From assembly GCA_004172865.1 (NCBI GenBank), contig SEBV01000007.1:1-64000 (forward strand): a stretch of DNA of 64,000 nt, given 5' to 3'. Position numbers and translations under genes: made by a program. This document shows positions 7,974 to 16,063 of this stretch, piece after piece. Under the pieces are notes generated by a model. The model worked only from the letters and a program-made list of their open reading frames with translations. It was not told the DNA's origin and ran no database searches. Each line of letters starts with the position of its first letter. Position 1 is the first letter of the stretch. Source of the stretch: Gammaproteobacteria bacterium (GTDB taxonomy: Bacteria > Pseudomonadota > Gammaproteobacteria > Pseudomonadales > Cellvibrionaceae).

Positions 7974-9893
7974 ATGAATAAAATTTACATCGGTCTTGTT
8001 TGCTTAATGGTCGTGGCTTGCGCGAAAAATTCACCACAAGACATCGCTAGCCCGGATAAACATTTACAAGTTCATCTAATTAATGACGATAGCGGTTTGC
8101 ATTACAGCATCACGCGTGATGACAAAACAATCGTGAAAAATTCCGCTCTCGGACTTGAACTTACCGATGCAGATTTTACGAAAAAGATCAGTATAAAAAA
8201 TACTTCAGCCATTAAAACCATCAATGATGATTACGAAATGATGGTCGGCAAAAAACACAAAATTCATTATCAAGCTAACGAACAAACCTACACGATAAAA
8301 AATTCTGCAGGGCAAGAGTTGGATATTACTTTTCGTGTATCGAACGACGGCGTTGCATTTCGTTATCACGTTGCGAATCCTGCAAAAAAATTGCTGCAGT
8401 TTAAAAATGAAACCACAAGTTTTGCATTTGCAGATACTACCCAAGCCTGGATGCAACCAATGTCCGTTGCAAAAACGGGTTGGTCTCGTGTTAATCCTGC
8501 TTATGAAGAACATTACCTAATAGATGTACCGGTTGGTACTGTTTCTCCATCGCCTGCCGGTTGGGTTTTCCCTGCGTTATTTAAAGTAGATAACACTTGG
8601 GTTGCACTATCAGAATCGAATATGGATGGTAGTTTCCACGCCTCGCGCTTGCAGCCAAATTCAGCGAATGGCGAATACAAAATCGGTACGCCTTCTGATG
8701 TAGAAATTTTCCCGAATGGAAAATTGTTGGCCGAAACCTCCGGCGATATGACGACGCCATGGCGCGTGCTGGCAGTTGGAGATTTGGCGACGGTTATGCA
8801 ATCGACTTTGGTAACTGATGTTGCTGACCCCGCTACTCCTTTCGATAAAAAATTAGTGCAGCCAGGTCAAGCATCCTGGAGCTGGCCGTTGATGGGCGAC
8901 AATCAAACTGTATACGACGTACAGAAAAAATTTATTGATTACGCTGCCGACATGCATTGGGACTACACCTTGATTGACTCAATGTGGGACAGCCAGATCG
9001 GCTACGAAAAAATAAAAGAACTCATCGATTATGCCGCCACCAAAAATATCGGCATTTTGCTTTGGTACAACTCGAATGGTGATTGGAATGATGCTCCACA
9101 AACACCACGACATTTAATGTTAACTCATGAGAGCCGTGTAAAAGAATTTGCGCGCTTGCGTGAGATGGGCGTTAAAGGTTTGAAGATTGATTTCTTTGGC
9201 GGTGATGGAAAATCCATGATTGCTTATTACGTGGATATTTTAAAAGACGCTGCCGATTATGGTTTGTTAATTAATTTCCACGGCGCGACTTTGCCGCGCG
9301 GTTGGCAAAGAACTTATCCCAATTTGATGACTGCGGAAGCCATTAAAGGCTTTGAGTTCACTACTTTTTCACAAGTAGATCAGGATGCAGCTCCCGCGCA
9401 CATAGCTACAGCACTTTTCGCGCGTAATTTATTTGATCCTATGGATTACACGCCTATGGTATTTGGCGATATCCCTAACATCAAACGCGCAACTCGCAAT
9501 GGTTTTGAACTTGCTGAATCTATTTTATTTATTTCCGGTATTCAACATTTTGTAGAAATTCCAGAAGGCATGGCAACCGTACCCGATTATGTAAAAACCT
9601 TTTTGCAAGATATACCGCGCAATTGGGATGATGTGAAATTTATCGACGGCGTTCCCGGGAAGTATGTTGTGATTGCGCGCAAGTCTGGCGACAGCTGGTA
9701 TCTCGCAGGTTTGAATGCGGAGACGGCTGATATAAATCTTTCATTGGATTTAAGTTTCATCGGCACTAAAAAAGCATCCTTAATCACCGATGGTGCAACT
9801 GATCGCGAATTTTCTCAAACAGAAATTTCAAGTGACAACGCAACGCCTGTCACCATTAAATCTCACGGCGGTTTTGTAGCAGTTTTTAAATAA
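7974..9893 (+). CDS. GH97 glycoside hydrolase lipoprotein, probably retaining type
   Basis: Lipoprotein (lipobox VVAC, Cys16) of family GH97, with the N-terminal beta-sandwich (about 25-280), the TIM barrel (about 285-560) and the C-terminal beta domain. Inverting SusB-type members use two glutamates as base, whereas retaining members have an aspartate nucleophile on beta-strand 4. Here Asp406 in GLKIDFFGGDG sits at that place, so a retaining mechanism is expected. Retaining GH97 enzymes known are alpha-galactosidases and beta-L-arabinopyranosidases. Flanked by arabinan enzymes, a beta-L-arabinopyranosidase or alpha-galactosidase acting on side-chain ends is more likely than a starch alpha-glucosidase; this is inference. 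The lipid anchor suggests periplasmic or cell-surface action. The next lipoprotein gene follows after 87 bp. Confidence 0.9.
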   Translation: MNKIYIGLVCLMVVACAKNSPQDIASPDKHLQVHLINDDSGLHYSITRDDKTIVKNSALGLELTDADFTKKISIKNTSAIKTINDDYEMMVGKKHKIHYQANEQTYTIKNSAGQELDITFRVSNDGVAFRYHVANPAKKLLQFKNETTSFAFADTTQAWMQPMSVAKTGWSRVNPAYEEHYLIDVPVGTVSPSPAGWVFPALFKVDNTWVALSESNMDGSFHASRLQPNSANGEYKIGTPSDVEIFPNGKLLAETSGDMTTPWRVLAVGDLATVMQSTLVTDVADPATPFDKKLVQPGQASWSWPLMGDNQTVYDVQKKFIDYAADMHWDYTLIDSMWDSQIGYEKIKELIDYAATKNIGILLWYNSNGDWNDAPQTPRHLMLTHESRVKEFARLREMGVKGLKIDFFGGDGKSMIAYYVDILKDAADYGLLINFHGATLPRGWQRTYPNLMTAEAIKGFEFTTFSQVDQDAAPAHIATALFARNLFDPMDYTPMVFGDIPNIKRATRNGFELAESILFISGIQHFVEIPEGMATVPDYVKTFLQDIPRNWDDVKFIDGVPGKYVVIARKSGDSWYLAGLNAETADINLSLDLSFIGTKKASLITDGATDREFSQTEISSDNATPVTIKSHGGFVAVFK

Positions 9894-9931
9894 ACTCTGT
9901 CGATTATTTTAGTTTTATTTTGCAGAAAAAA

Positions 9932-9960
9932 GCCGGATTTGCTATGAAGAAAAATCCGGC
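9932..9960 (-). terminator. Hairpin oriented as a minus-strand terminator
   Basis: GCCGGATTT and AAATCCGGC form a perfect 9-bp stem. Reading the minus strand, it is followed by a run of six T; on the plus strand only an A-run precedes it and no T-run follows. No minus-strand gene lies upstream of it, so it either stops antisense transcription of the GH43 gene or has another role in the GH97-GH43 spacer. Confidence 0.5.
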
Positions 9961-9980
9961 GAATAAATTTAAGAAGAGAG

Positions 9981-11876
9981 ATGAGAGCCATGCTATTAAA
10001 AAACACATTAGTACTAAGTACAATTTTTGCGGGATTCCTCCTGATATCCTGCTCAGACAAAGCGCCGAAAAACGCTGAGCCAGCAGTAGCCACATCTACG
10101 CCACTGGTAGAGCAGGGGCTTACGTTCACCAATCCTATTATTCCCAACGGCGCTGATCCATGGCTTGAGTATTACGATGGCAATTATTATTTAACGACGA
10201 CTACCTGGACGTCGCAATTAGTAATGCGCAAATCACCAACACTGGCAGGCCTGGCTACAGCAACGCCAATTAATATTTGGTCAGAGAGTGAAGCAGATCG
10301 CTGCTGTAATTTTTGGGCATTTGAATTTCATCGTTTGAATACGCCAAATGGTTTTCGTTGGTACGTGATGTACACGTCCGGCACTAAAGATAATTTCGAT
10401 GGGCAGCATTTAAGCGTAATTGAAAGTGAAGGCGATGATCCCATGGGACCTTATACTTATAAGGGTTCGCCTATGCCGAAATCCTGGAACATCGATGGCA
10501 CTTATTTAACATTAAATAATCAACTTTATTTACTGTGGTCTGAATGGCAAAAAGACGAGCAATTAATCTGGATTTCAAAAATGTCGAACCCGTGGACAAT
10601 TACCGGTGAGCGACAAATTATTTCGCGTCCAACTCTTGATTGGGAAAAGTCGGGCATGAAGGTTAATGAAGGCCCAGAGGTTCTACAAAAAGATGGCAAA
10701 ACATTTATTGTTTTTTCCGCGAGCTTTTGTAACACGCCAGATTACAAATTAGGTGTAATGGAATTGACGGGAGCTGATCCTTTATCGATAGATGCATGGC
10801 ACAAATACGATAAACCTTTTTTTGAAAAAGCTAACGGTGTATTTGGCCCGGGTCACAACGGTTTCTTCACCTCGCCCGATGGCAAGGAAAATTGGTTGGT
10901 GTATCACGGCAACTCAACTGCGGAGCAGGGCTGTGGTCAAACGCGCGCATTACGCGCGCAAAAATTCACGTGGAAAAACGAAGGTGGTCAATTGCTGCCA
11001 GATTTTGGTCAGCCAGTTGCCTCTGGCGAAAAAGTAAAATCGCCTTCCGGTGAAAATGGCCCATTAGTTACTAAAGTCCATGGTACAAAAGTCCAGTTGG
11101 TTAACAAAGCCAATCAATCCTGCGCAGTTAGTTCGCTTGTTAATGGTGAAGCAAAAGTAAGTCAGGGCGCATGTGATGAAAATGCAAATTGGACTCTCGA
11201 TTACACCAACGCTGGAAAATATCGCTTGGTGAATGCGCAAGGTTTATTCCTGTCACAACCAACCAATGATGGCTACGCCGTTTTGCCATGGACTAATATC
11301 GTTCAGCAAGAGTGGAAAATCAACGTGATCGAATCTACGCCAGATGCGCCATCCTCATGGGTTTCCATTAACAATCAGGCGACGCAAAAAAATCTTGCCG
11401 CGCAGGATTGTAATGGAGCGAAACCTGAAGACTGCACCGCTTGGCGAATTCAACCAGTAGGTGATATCGCGATCTCCAGTATTCAAAGCGGAAAAGTTTT
11501 GAGTGCGGTAACGGCTAAAACAGAAGCTGGAAAAGTCGAGCTAAATGAATGGAGTAAGCAATCGTCGCAACGCTGGAATTTCGTTCACACCGAAAATGGT
11601 TTTTACAGCATCCAAAATGGCGATAAGCAATGTGTCGGCGTTACAGGGAAATCTATAGTTCCAGGCACAGGTCTAACGACGGTCGAGTGCGGCGATAAAT
11701 CCGCGCAGTGGGCTGTAAAATATCTCTCAAACGGTACCCAAGAGATCTCCAATCGCCAATCAGGTTTGTCAATTGATGTCGCCAGCTGCGGGGTAGCAAA
11801 CCATACACCGCTAGCTCAGGCTCCATCCCTAAGTTTCATTTGCCAACAATTTCGGTTGTTGCAGGGTGGTAATTAA
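9981..11876 (+). CDS. GH43 lipoprotein with ricin-type (CBM13-like) C-terminal repeats
   Basis: Lipoprotein (lipobox LISC, Cys24) with an N-terminal GH43 propeller (about 45-360) that starts FTNPIIPNGADPWL. This opening and the KVNEGPEV and FGPGHNGF motifs resemble exo-acting alpha-L-arabinofuranosidases of GH43 that release single arabinose units. The C-terminal part (about 370-631) carries repeated Q-x-W-like motifs (NANWTLDY, QQEWKINV, TAWRIQPV, SQRWNFVH, SAQWAVKY, CQQFRLLQ), enough for two beta-trefoil units. Paired cysteines are spaced through it. An alternative start at ATG 9990 is possible; both keep the lipobox. Together with the GH97 gene it forms a likely exo-acting debranching pair. 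It ends before a terminator at 11910-11944. Substrate is inference. Confidence 0.88.
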   Translation: MRAMLLKNTLVLSTIFAGFLLISCSDKAPKNAEPAVATSTPLVEQGLTFTNPIIPNGADPWLEYYDGNYYLTTTTWTSQLVMRKSPTLAGLATATPINIWSESEADRCCNFWAFEFHRLNTPNGFRWYVMYTSGTKDNFDGQHLSVIESEGDDPMGPYTYKGSPMPKSWNIDGTYLTLNNQLYLLWSEWQKDEQLIWISKMSNPWTITGERQIISRPTLDWEKSGMKVNEGPEVLQKDGKTFIVFSASFCNTPDYKLGVMELTGADPLSIDAWHKYDKPFFEKANGVFGPGHNGFFTSPDGKENWLVYHGNSTAEQGCGQTRALRAQKFTWKNEGGQLLPDFGQPVASGEKVKSPSGENGPLVTKVHGTKVQLVNKANQSCAVSSLVNGEAKVSQGACDENANWTLDYTNAGKYRLVNAQGLFLSQPTNDGYAVLPWTNIVQQEWKINVIESTPDAPSSWVSINNQATQKNLAAQDCNGAKPEDCTAWRIQPVGDIAISSIQSGKVLSAVTAKTEAGKVELNEWSKQSSQRWNFVHTENGFYSIQNGDKQCVGVTGKSIVPGTGLTTVECGDKSAQWAVKYLSNGTQEISNRQSGLSIDVASCGVANHTPLAQAPSLSFICQQFRLLQGGN

Positions 11877-11909
11877 GCGTATTTGTTAAATTGATAACAA
11901 CAGTAAATC

Positions 11910-11944
11910 AAGCTCGTATTTATTAACAATACGAGCTTTTTTAT
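11910..11944 (+). terminator. Rho-independent terminator after the GH43 lipoprotein gene
   Basis: AAGCTCGTATT and AATACGAGCTT form an 11-bp perfect stem with a 7-nt loop, followed by a T-rich tract. Confidence 0.88.
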
Positions 11945-12056
11945 TTTTTAAAGTCGTTTTTATTGTTAATTGCTTTTGATCGATTGGTAGCTGCTTATAT
12001 TTTTATTACTAAAAGTATAAGCAGTTCTAGGTTTTTGCGTTTAATTGCACGATTTG

Positions 12057-12085
12057 TTGACAGCGCTGTCATTCGGCATTAAAGT
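12057..12085 (+). promoter_or_regulatory. Strong sigma70-like promoter for a candidate small RNA
   Basis: TTGACA at 12057-12062 (a perfect -35) is followed after 17 bp by TAAAGT at 12080-12085. Transcription would start near 12092. The -35 overlaps the 14-bp palindrome at 12058-12071, a classic repressor arrangement. Confidence 0.5.
12058..12071. promoter_or_regulatory. LacI-type operator candidate, TGACAGCGCTGTCA
   Basis: Perfect 14-bp palindrome with the central AGCGCT typical of LacI-family sugar repressors. It overlaps the -35 hexamer of the promoter at 12057-12085. Similar motifs control glycan genes in Xanthomonas and Caulobacter, where the regulators are LacI-type. No LacI gene lies in the window. 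Confidence 0.5.
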
Positions 12086-12091
12086 AGCCCA

Positions 12092-12213
12092 CACCAGTAA
12101 TGAGGCGGCTTGCCTTTTTAGAGTTGTTTCGTGGTAAAAGTCTCTCACCGTCGATGTCTGGTTGATGCATCGACGTCTCCCTCTTGCCCTCTACTTTGTA
12201 GCGGGCTTTTTTT
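12092..12213 (+). ncRNA. Candidate small RNA upstream of serC
   Basis: About 120 nt between the promoter at 12057-12085 and a terminator at 12186-12214. No plausible reading frame with a ribosome binding site was found inside. A central hairpin pairs CGTCGATG (12149-12156) with CATCGACG (12168-12175). Unpaired C/U-rich stretches around it (TCTCTCACC, TCTCCCTC) could pair with Shine-Dalgarno sequences of target mRNAs. It could instead be a transcription attenuator leader of serC, whose start lies 220 bp further on. The family was not recognised. Confidence 0.4.
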
Positions 12214-12214
12214 T
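12186..12214 (+). terminator. Terminator ending the candidate small RNA before serC
   Basis: GCCC-t-CTAC pairs with GTAG-c-GGGC across a 3-nt loop (one mismatch), followed by eight T. No coding gene precedes it after the terminator at 11910-11944, which is why a non-coding transcript is proposed. Confidence 0.7.
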
Positions 12215-12432
12215 GCCCGTGATTCTCAAAATGGATAGGCTGTTGGTTTTGAGACGGTATTTGTATAAAAACCCGCGTTTGATGTTTTCCAACCCTAGGT
12301 TATTTTCGCGCTAGCTGGCATAATCAGCGCCCCGAATTTTGGCTCTGCCTCGTGTTCACTTGGCGGATATTCCCAGCTGTTGTGCATCTGCGATTTTTTA
12401 TGGATGCATCACTTTATCGCGAGAGGATCAAC

Positions 12433-13563
12433 ATGCAATCACCGGCCACTAAGCCACAGCAAAAGCCCGCCAATCCTAACTTTTCATCTGGCCCGTGCAG
12501 CAAGCGTCCAGGCTACAGTTTGGATCAATTGGATATCTCCACTCTCGGCCGTTCACACCGTTCCGCTATCGGCAAAGCAGCATTGCAACGCGCATGTGAA
12601 GACACCGCTGAATTGTTGGGTCTGCCTGCAGGTTATCGCGTTGGTGTGGTTCCAGGTTCTGATACCGGCGCTGTGGAAATGGCTATGTGGTCGCTGCTTG
12701 GTCAACGCGGTGTAGATATTTTGCAATGGGAATCTTTCGGTAACGGCTGGTTGAGCGATGCCACTAAAGAATTGAAACTTACCGTAAATGCGCACAGTGC
12801 GGATTACGGTTTGCTACCTGATTTGACCAAAGTGAATTTCGATAACGACGTTATCTTTACCTGGAATGGCACTACTTCCGGTGTAAAAGTTCCTAACGCT
12901 GATTGGATTCCAGCGGATCGCAAAGGTCTGACTATTTGCGATGCAACTTCATCGGTGTTCGCGATGGAAATGGAGTGGGAAAAACTCGACGTAATCACTT
13001 TCAGCTGGCAAAAAGTGCTCGGCGGCGAAGGTGCTCACGGTATGTTGATCCTGAGCCCACGCGCGGTTGAGCGTTTGGAAACTTACAAACCCTCCTGGCC
13101 AATGCCGAAATTGTTCCGCATGACCAGCGGCGGAAAGGTGACTGAAGGTTTGTTCAAAGGCGAAACCATTAATACTCCATCTATGTTGGCGGTTGCCGAT
13201 TATCTGGATGCATTGGATTGGGTGCGTTCAATCGGCGGTGTGAAAGAAACTATCGCGCGCTCAAATGCAAATTTGGCAGTTCTGGAAAAGTTTGTTGCAG
13301 CCAATGATTGGATTAGTTTCTTGCCGCGATTGCCAGAAACACGCTCAAATACTTCCGTGTGTTTTGTATTGAAAGCAACTGAAGATCAAGTAAAAGCTAT
13401 TGTGAAATTGCTTGATAAAGAAGGCGTTGCTTACGATATTGGCGCTTATCGCGATGCACCAGCAGGCTTGCGTATTTGGTGTGGCGCAACTGTAGCAGCA
13501 GCCGATCTCGAAGCTTTGTTGCCTTGGTTGACTTGGGCGTATGAGGAAGCCACTAAGGGTTAA
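12433..13563 (+). CDS. serC: Phosphoserine aminotransferase
   Basis: PLP-dependent enzyme making 3-phosphoserine from 3-phosphohydroxypyruvate and glutamate, the second step of serine synthesis. The start is ATG 12433 (MQSPATKP), preceded by AGAGGA; a longer frame from 12352 has no ribosome binding site. The 376-aa protein has the N-terminal [11 protein letters not shown] and RSHRS motifs and the PLP lysine in [11 protein letters not shown]. It is the longer type found in alphaproteobacteria and some gammaproteobacteria (TIGR01365-like), not the short E. coli type. The serA-type gene follows 200 bp later, with a terminator and a palindromic repeat between. The upstream leader contains a candidate small RNA. 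Confidence 0.92.
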   Translation: MQSPATKPQQKPANPNFSSGPCSKRPGYSLDQLDISTLGRSHRSAIGKAALQRACEDTAELLGLPAGYRVGVVPGSDTGAVEMAMWSLLGQRGVDILQWESFGNGWLSDATKELKLTVNAHSADYGLLPDLTKVNFDNDVIFTWNGTTSGVKVPNADWIPADRKGLTICDATSSVFAMEMEWEKLDVITFSWQKVLGGEGAHGMLILSPRAVERLETYKPSWPMPKLFRMTSGGKVTEGLFKGETINTPSMLAVADYLDALDWVRSIGGVKETIARSNANLAVLEKFVAANDWISFLPRLPETRSNTSVCFVLKATEDQVKAIVKLLDKEGVAYDIGAYRDAPAGLRIWCGATVAAADLEALLPWLTWAYEEATKG

Positions 13564-13583
13564 TTGCTAGGCGATTTCGATTT

Positions 13584-13612
13584 AGGGCTGTGTAAACTAC
13601 ACGGCCCTTTTT
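13584..13612 (+). terminator. Rho-independent terminator after serC
   Basis: GGGC-t-GTGT pairs with ACAC-g-GCCC across a short loop, followed by five T. It makes separate control of serC and serA possible. Confidence 0.75.
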
Positions 13613-13644
13613 AATTAACGATAAGTATTGTTTCAGAAGGGAGT

Positions 13645-13671
13645 CGTCATCCCCGCTACGCGAGGATGACG
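13645..13671. repeat. REP-like extragenic palindrome
   Basis: CGTCATCC and GGATGACG flank an imperfect inner palindrome (CCGCTACGCGA). This type (GTCATCC...GGATGAC with a CG-rich centre) is a widespread extragenic repeat in gammaproteobacteria. Only one copy was noticed in this window. It lies between the serC terminator and serA. Confidence 0.5.
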
Positions 13672-13762
13672 ATGAGTAAATAAATCAGGTTCTTCATAGT
13701 TTTAAGAACTGAGCTTATTGAAGCAAGCTGGCTCTCTCGATTCATCGAAGAAGGAAAAAATC

Positions 13763-14938
13763 ATGTTTAAAATAAAAACGTACAACACAATTTCTATTAA
13801 AGGCTTAAGTCGTTTTGCATCTGAAAAATACGATGTCGCAAGCGATATTGCTGCGCCAGATGCCTACATTCTTCGCAGCCACAAATTACAAGGCGAAGCA
13901 TTGCCCGCAAGCGTTAAAGCGGTAGCCCGTGCTGGTGCTGGTACTAACAACGTTCCTGTTGCTGAATACACCAAGTTGGGTGTTGTCGTATTCAATTCAC
14001 CAGGCGCTAACGCCAATGCGGTGAAAGAATTAGTGCTTACCGGCATGTTGCTTGGCTCGCGCGGAATTTTACCAGGCATGGCTTATGTGAATGGTTTGAC
14101 GCACATGACCGATGCGGATGAAATGTCTAAATTATTGGAAAAAGAAAAATCCAATTTTGCCGGTTTTGAATTGCAAGGCAAAACTTTAGGTATCGTCGGC
14201 TTGGGCGCAATCGGTTCTATGATTGCCGATGCTGCATTAGCTTTGGGTATGGATGTTGTTGGTTTCGACCCAGCACTTTCAGTAGAAGCTGCATGGCGTT
14301 TGCCGAATCAAGTTGCCAAGATGGAAAACTTGCAATCGCTATTGGCGCGCGCGGATTACATTACCTTGCACGTTCCAGCCATTGAAGCCACCAAGCACAT
14401 GATCAACGCTGAAACCTTAAAAGTATTGAAGAAAGGCGCAGTCTTGTTGAACTTCGCTCGTGAAGCCATCGTTGATGCACACGCAGTAGTTGATAGTTTG
14501 AATGCTGGTCATTTGGGCAAATACATTTGCGACTTCCCAGAGCCAATTTTGCTGAATCGCCCTGACGTTTACGCCATGCCACACATAGGTGCGAGCACTG
14601 AAGAGGCTGAAGAAAACTGCGCGATCATGGCAGCTGATCAGTTGATGGATTACCTCGAAAACGGCAATATCAAAAACTCCGTAAACTTTCCGGCGGTGGC
14701 CTTGGATCGCGGTGCCAATACTGGCGCTCGTATTACCTTCTCGAATGCAAACGTGTCCGGTGTTTTGGGCCATGTGTTGTCTGTGTTGGCGGATAACAGC
14801 GTAAATGTTATCGATATGGTAAACAAAAGCCGTGGCGATGTGGCTTATAACATCATTGACGTGCAACAAACTCCGACAGCTGCGGTACTTGAAGCTATCG
14901 CAAAAGTAGAGCATGTTATCGCGGTACGTGTAATTTAA
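13763..14938 (+). CDS. serA: D-3-phosphoglycerate dehydrogenase
   Basis: First enzyme of serine synthesis, oxidising 3-phosphoglycerate with NAD. The start is ATG 13763 (MFKIKTYN), preceded by GAAGGA. The 391-aa protein has the Rossmann motif GLGAIGS, the catalytic Arg in NFAREAIVD, Glu in CDFPEP and His in MPHIGAST. A C-terminal ACT domain (about 320-391) should bind serine for feedback control. It is shorter than the type with the additional intervening domain. Followed by a strong hairpin and the YqfO-like gene 46 bp later. Confidence 0.93.
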   Translation: MFKIKTYNTISIKGLSRFASEKYDVASDIAAPDAYILRSHKLQGEALPASVKAVARAGAGTNNVPVAEYTKLGVVVFNSPGANANAVKELVLTGMLLGSRGILPGMAYVNGLTHMTDADEMSKLLEKEKSNFAGFELQGKTLGIVGLGAIGSMIADAALALGMDVVGFDPALSVEAAWRLPNQVAKMENLQSLLARADYITLHVPAIEATKHMINAETLKVLKKGAVLLNFAREAIVDAHAVVDSLNAGHLGKYICDFPEPILLNRPDVYAMPHIGASTEEAEENCAIMAADQLMDYLENGNIKNSVNFPAVALDRGANTGARITFSNANVSGVLGHVLSVLADNSVNVIDMVNKSRGDVAYNIIDVQQTPTAAVLEAIAKVEHVIAVRVI

Positions 14939-14944
14939 CATCCG

Positions 14945-14976
14945 GTCGCTAGTAGTCAGGACTGGCTACTAGCGAC
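14945..14976. repeat. Perfect 11-bp inverted repeat in the serA-yqfO-like spacer
   Basis: GTCGCTAGTAG and CTACTAGCGAC pair across a 10-nt loop. Neither strand has a T-run after it, so it is not a normal terminator. It ends only eight bases before the next start codon, which has no visible Shine-Dalgarno sequence, so the hairpin could affect translation of the next gene or protect the serA mRNA end. Confidence 0.6.
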
Positions 14977-14984
14977 TCGCTTCT

Positions 14985-15302
14985 ATGTATAAACTCGTTT
15001 TTTTTGTCCCCGAATCCCATCTTGAACAGGTCAAAACCGCTGTATTTAACGCGGGTGCAGGCCAAATCGGCAATTACGATCAATGTTGTTGGCAAATTGC
15101 TGGAGCAGGGCAGTTTAGGCCTTTGGCCAGTAGCCACGCTTTTATCGGCCAATTAAATAAGCTGGAACAAGTTACCGAATATCGCGTGGAAATGGTTTGC
15201 GCTGATGCTTTTATTCGTGCGGCGGTAAAGGCCTTGCGATTAGCCCATCCCTACGAAGAACCGGCGATTGACGTGTGGCAACTTGCGGAGCTTGAATCGT
15301 GA
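14985..15302 (+). CDS. Stand-alone NIF3/YqfO-type small domain protein
   Basis: 105 aa, matching the CutA/PII-like domain that is inserted in larger NIF3 (YqfO) proteins, with MYKLVFFVPESHLEQVKTAV at the start and the terminal AHPYEEPAIDVW signature. Stand-alone versions form trimers in other bacteria; their function is unknown. The stop overlaps the GTG start of the Nudix gene (GTGA at 15299-15302), so the two are translationally coupled. Confidence 0.82.
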   Translation: MYKLVFFVPESHLEQVKTAVFNAGAGQIGNYDQCCWQIAGAGQFRPLASSHAFIGQLNKLEQVTEYRVEMVCADAFIRAAVKALRLAHPYEEPAIDVWQLAELES

Positions 15303-15883
15303 ACCGTCTATTGTGGCCGATGATTGCCGAAGCTCTTGAACCTCAAGGTGACGCAAAATCTTTTATCGGCTCGTTTCCGCGTCAAGCTGCGGTAATGGTG
15401 TTAATTACGGATGCTACATCGCCGGAAATTATTTTTACCCTGCGTTCAAAACATCTCAACCAACATGCCGGAGAAGTTTGTTTTCCTGGCGGTAAGTGGG
15501 AGCCGCAGGATAATTCCTTGCTCACTACTGCGCTGCGCGAAACTCATGAAGAAATCGGCTTGTCTCCAAATATGGTCGATGTATTAGGTGCTTTGCCTGC
15601 CCGTGCTACGCGTTCGGGAGCTATGGTGCAACCCTTTGTGGGCAAAATTCCGGCAGATTGTCGCTTCGATTTAAATCATCACGAACTTGAAGAATTATTC
15701 TCGGTGCCCTTGGCAGAATTCCAGCGCGGTTTACAAGTTAGGACTGATATATTTGAACGTAACGGAAAGCGGTTTCGAATTCCGGCGTATGTCTATGAAG
15801 GTTTTGAAATCTGGGGATTTACCGCCGGCGTAACCTCTGAATTGCTGAGCTTGTTGCATTCTTTACCCGTCAATGCGGGGTAA
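15299..15883 (+). CDS. Nudix hydrolase, probable CoA diphosphatase (NudL-like)
   Basis: Hydrolyses CoA or related nucleotide diphosphates, probably to 3',5'-ADP and phosphopantetheine. The Nudix box G-x5-E-x7-RE-x2-EE-x-G is intact, ending in LRETHEEIGL (about residues 63-85). The preceding SKHLNQHAGEVCFPGG segment is the CoA-pyrophosphatase signature. 194 aa is the usual size. The gene starts with GTG overlapping the preceding stop by four bases. Downstream, 180 bp separate it from the acyl-CoA dehydrogenase, so a shared role in CoA-ester metabolism is possible but not shown. Confidence 0.88.
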   Translation: MNRLLWPMIAEALEPQGDAKSFIGSFPRQAAVMVLITDATSPEIIFTLRSKHLNQHAGEVCFPGGKWEPQDNSLLTTALRETHEEIGLSPNMVDVLGALPARATRSGAMVQPFVGKIPADCRFDLNHHELEELFSVPLAEFQRGLQVRTDIFERNGKRFRIPAYVYEGFEIWGFTAGVTSELLSLLHSLPVNAG

Positions 15884-16063
15884 AATTCGTTTTCAGATAG
15901 CGTTTGTTTCAAATCACTCGCAGAGCGCGACTGTTGCTATTTTATTTCACAAAAGGATTTAGTCATTTGACTTAAACTGATCCTCTGCCAATATCACTGC
16001 GCCCTTTGAAAAAAAACAAAAGCATTGATTGGCATCAACCAGGTCCCGATAAGGTAATTAAGG

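Noticed and set aside
12203-12218. GGGC-T8-GCCC hairpin as the small-RNA terminator
   Set aside because: The T-run would be the loop. The alternative stem at 12186-12206 followed by the same T-run is a normal terminator.
12380-12715. 111-codon frame overlapping the serC start
   Set aside because: Shadow of serC in another frame; serC has the ribosome binding site and motifs.
14417-14941. 174-codon frame antisense to serA
   Set aside because: It lies wholly opposite the conserved catalytic and ACT parts of serA and has no site or homologue-like motif.
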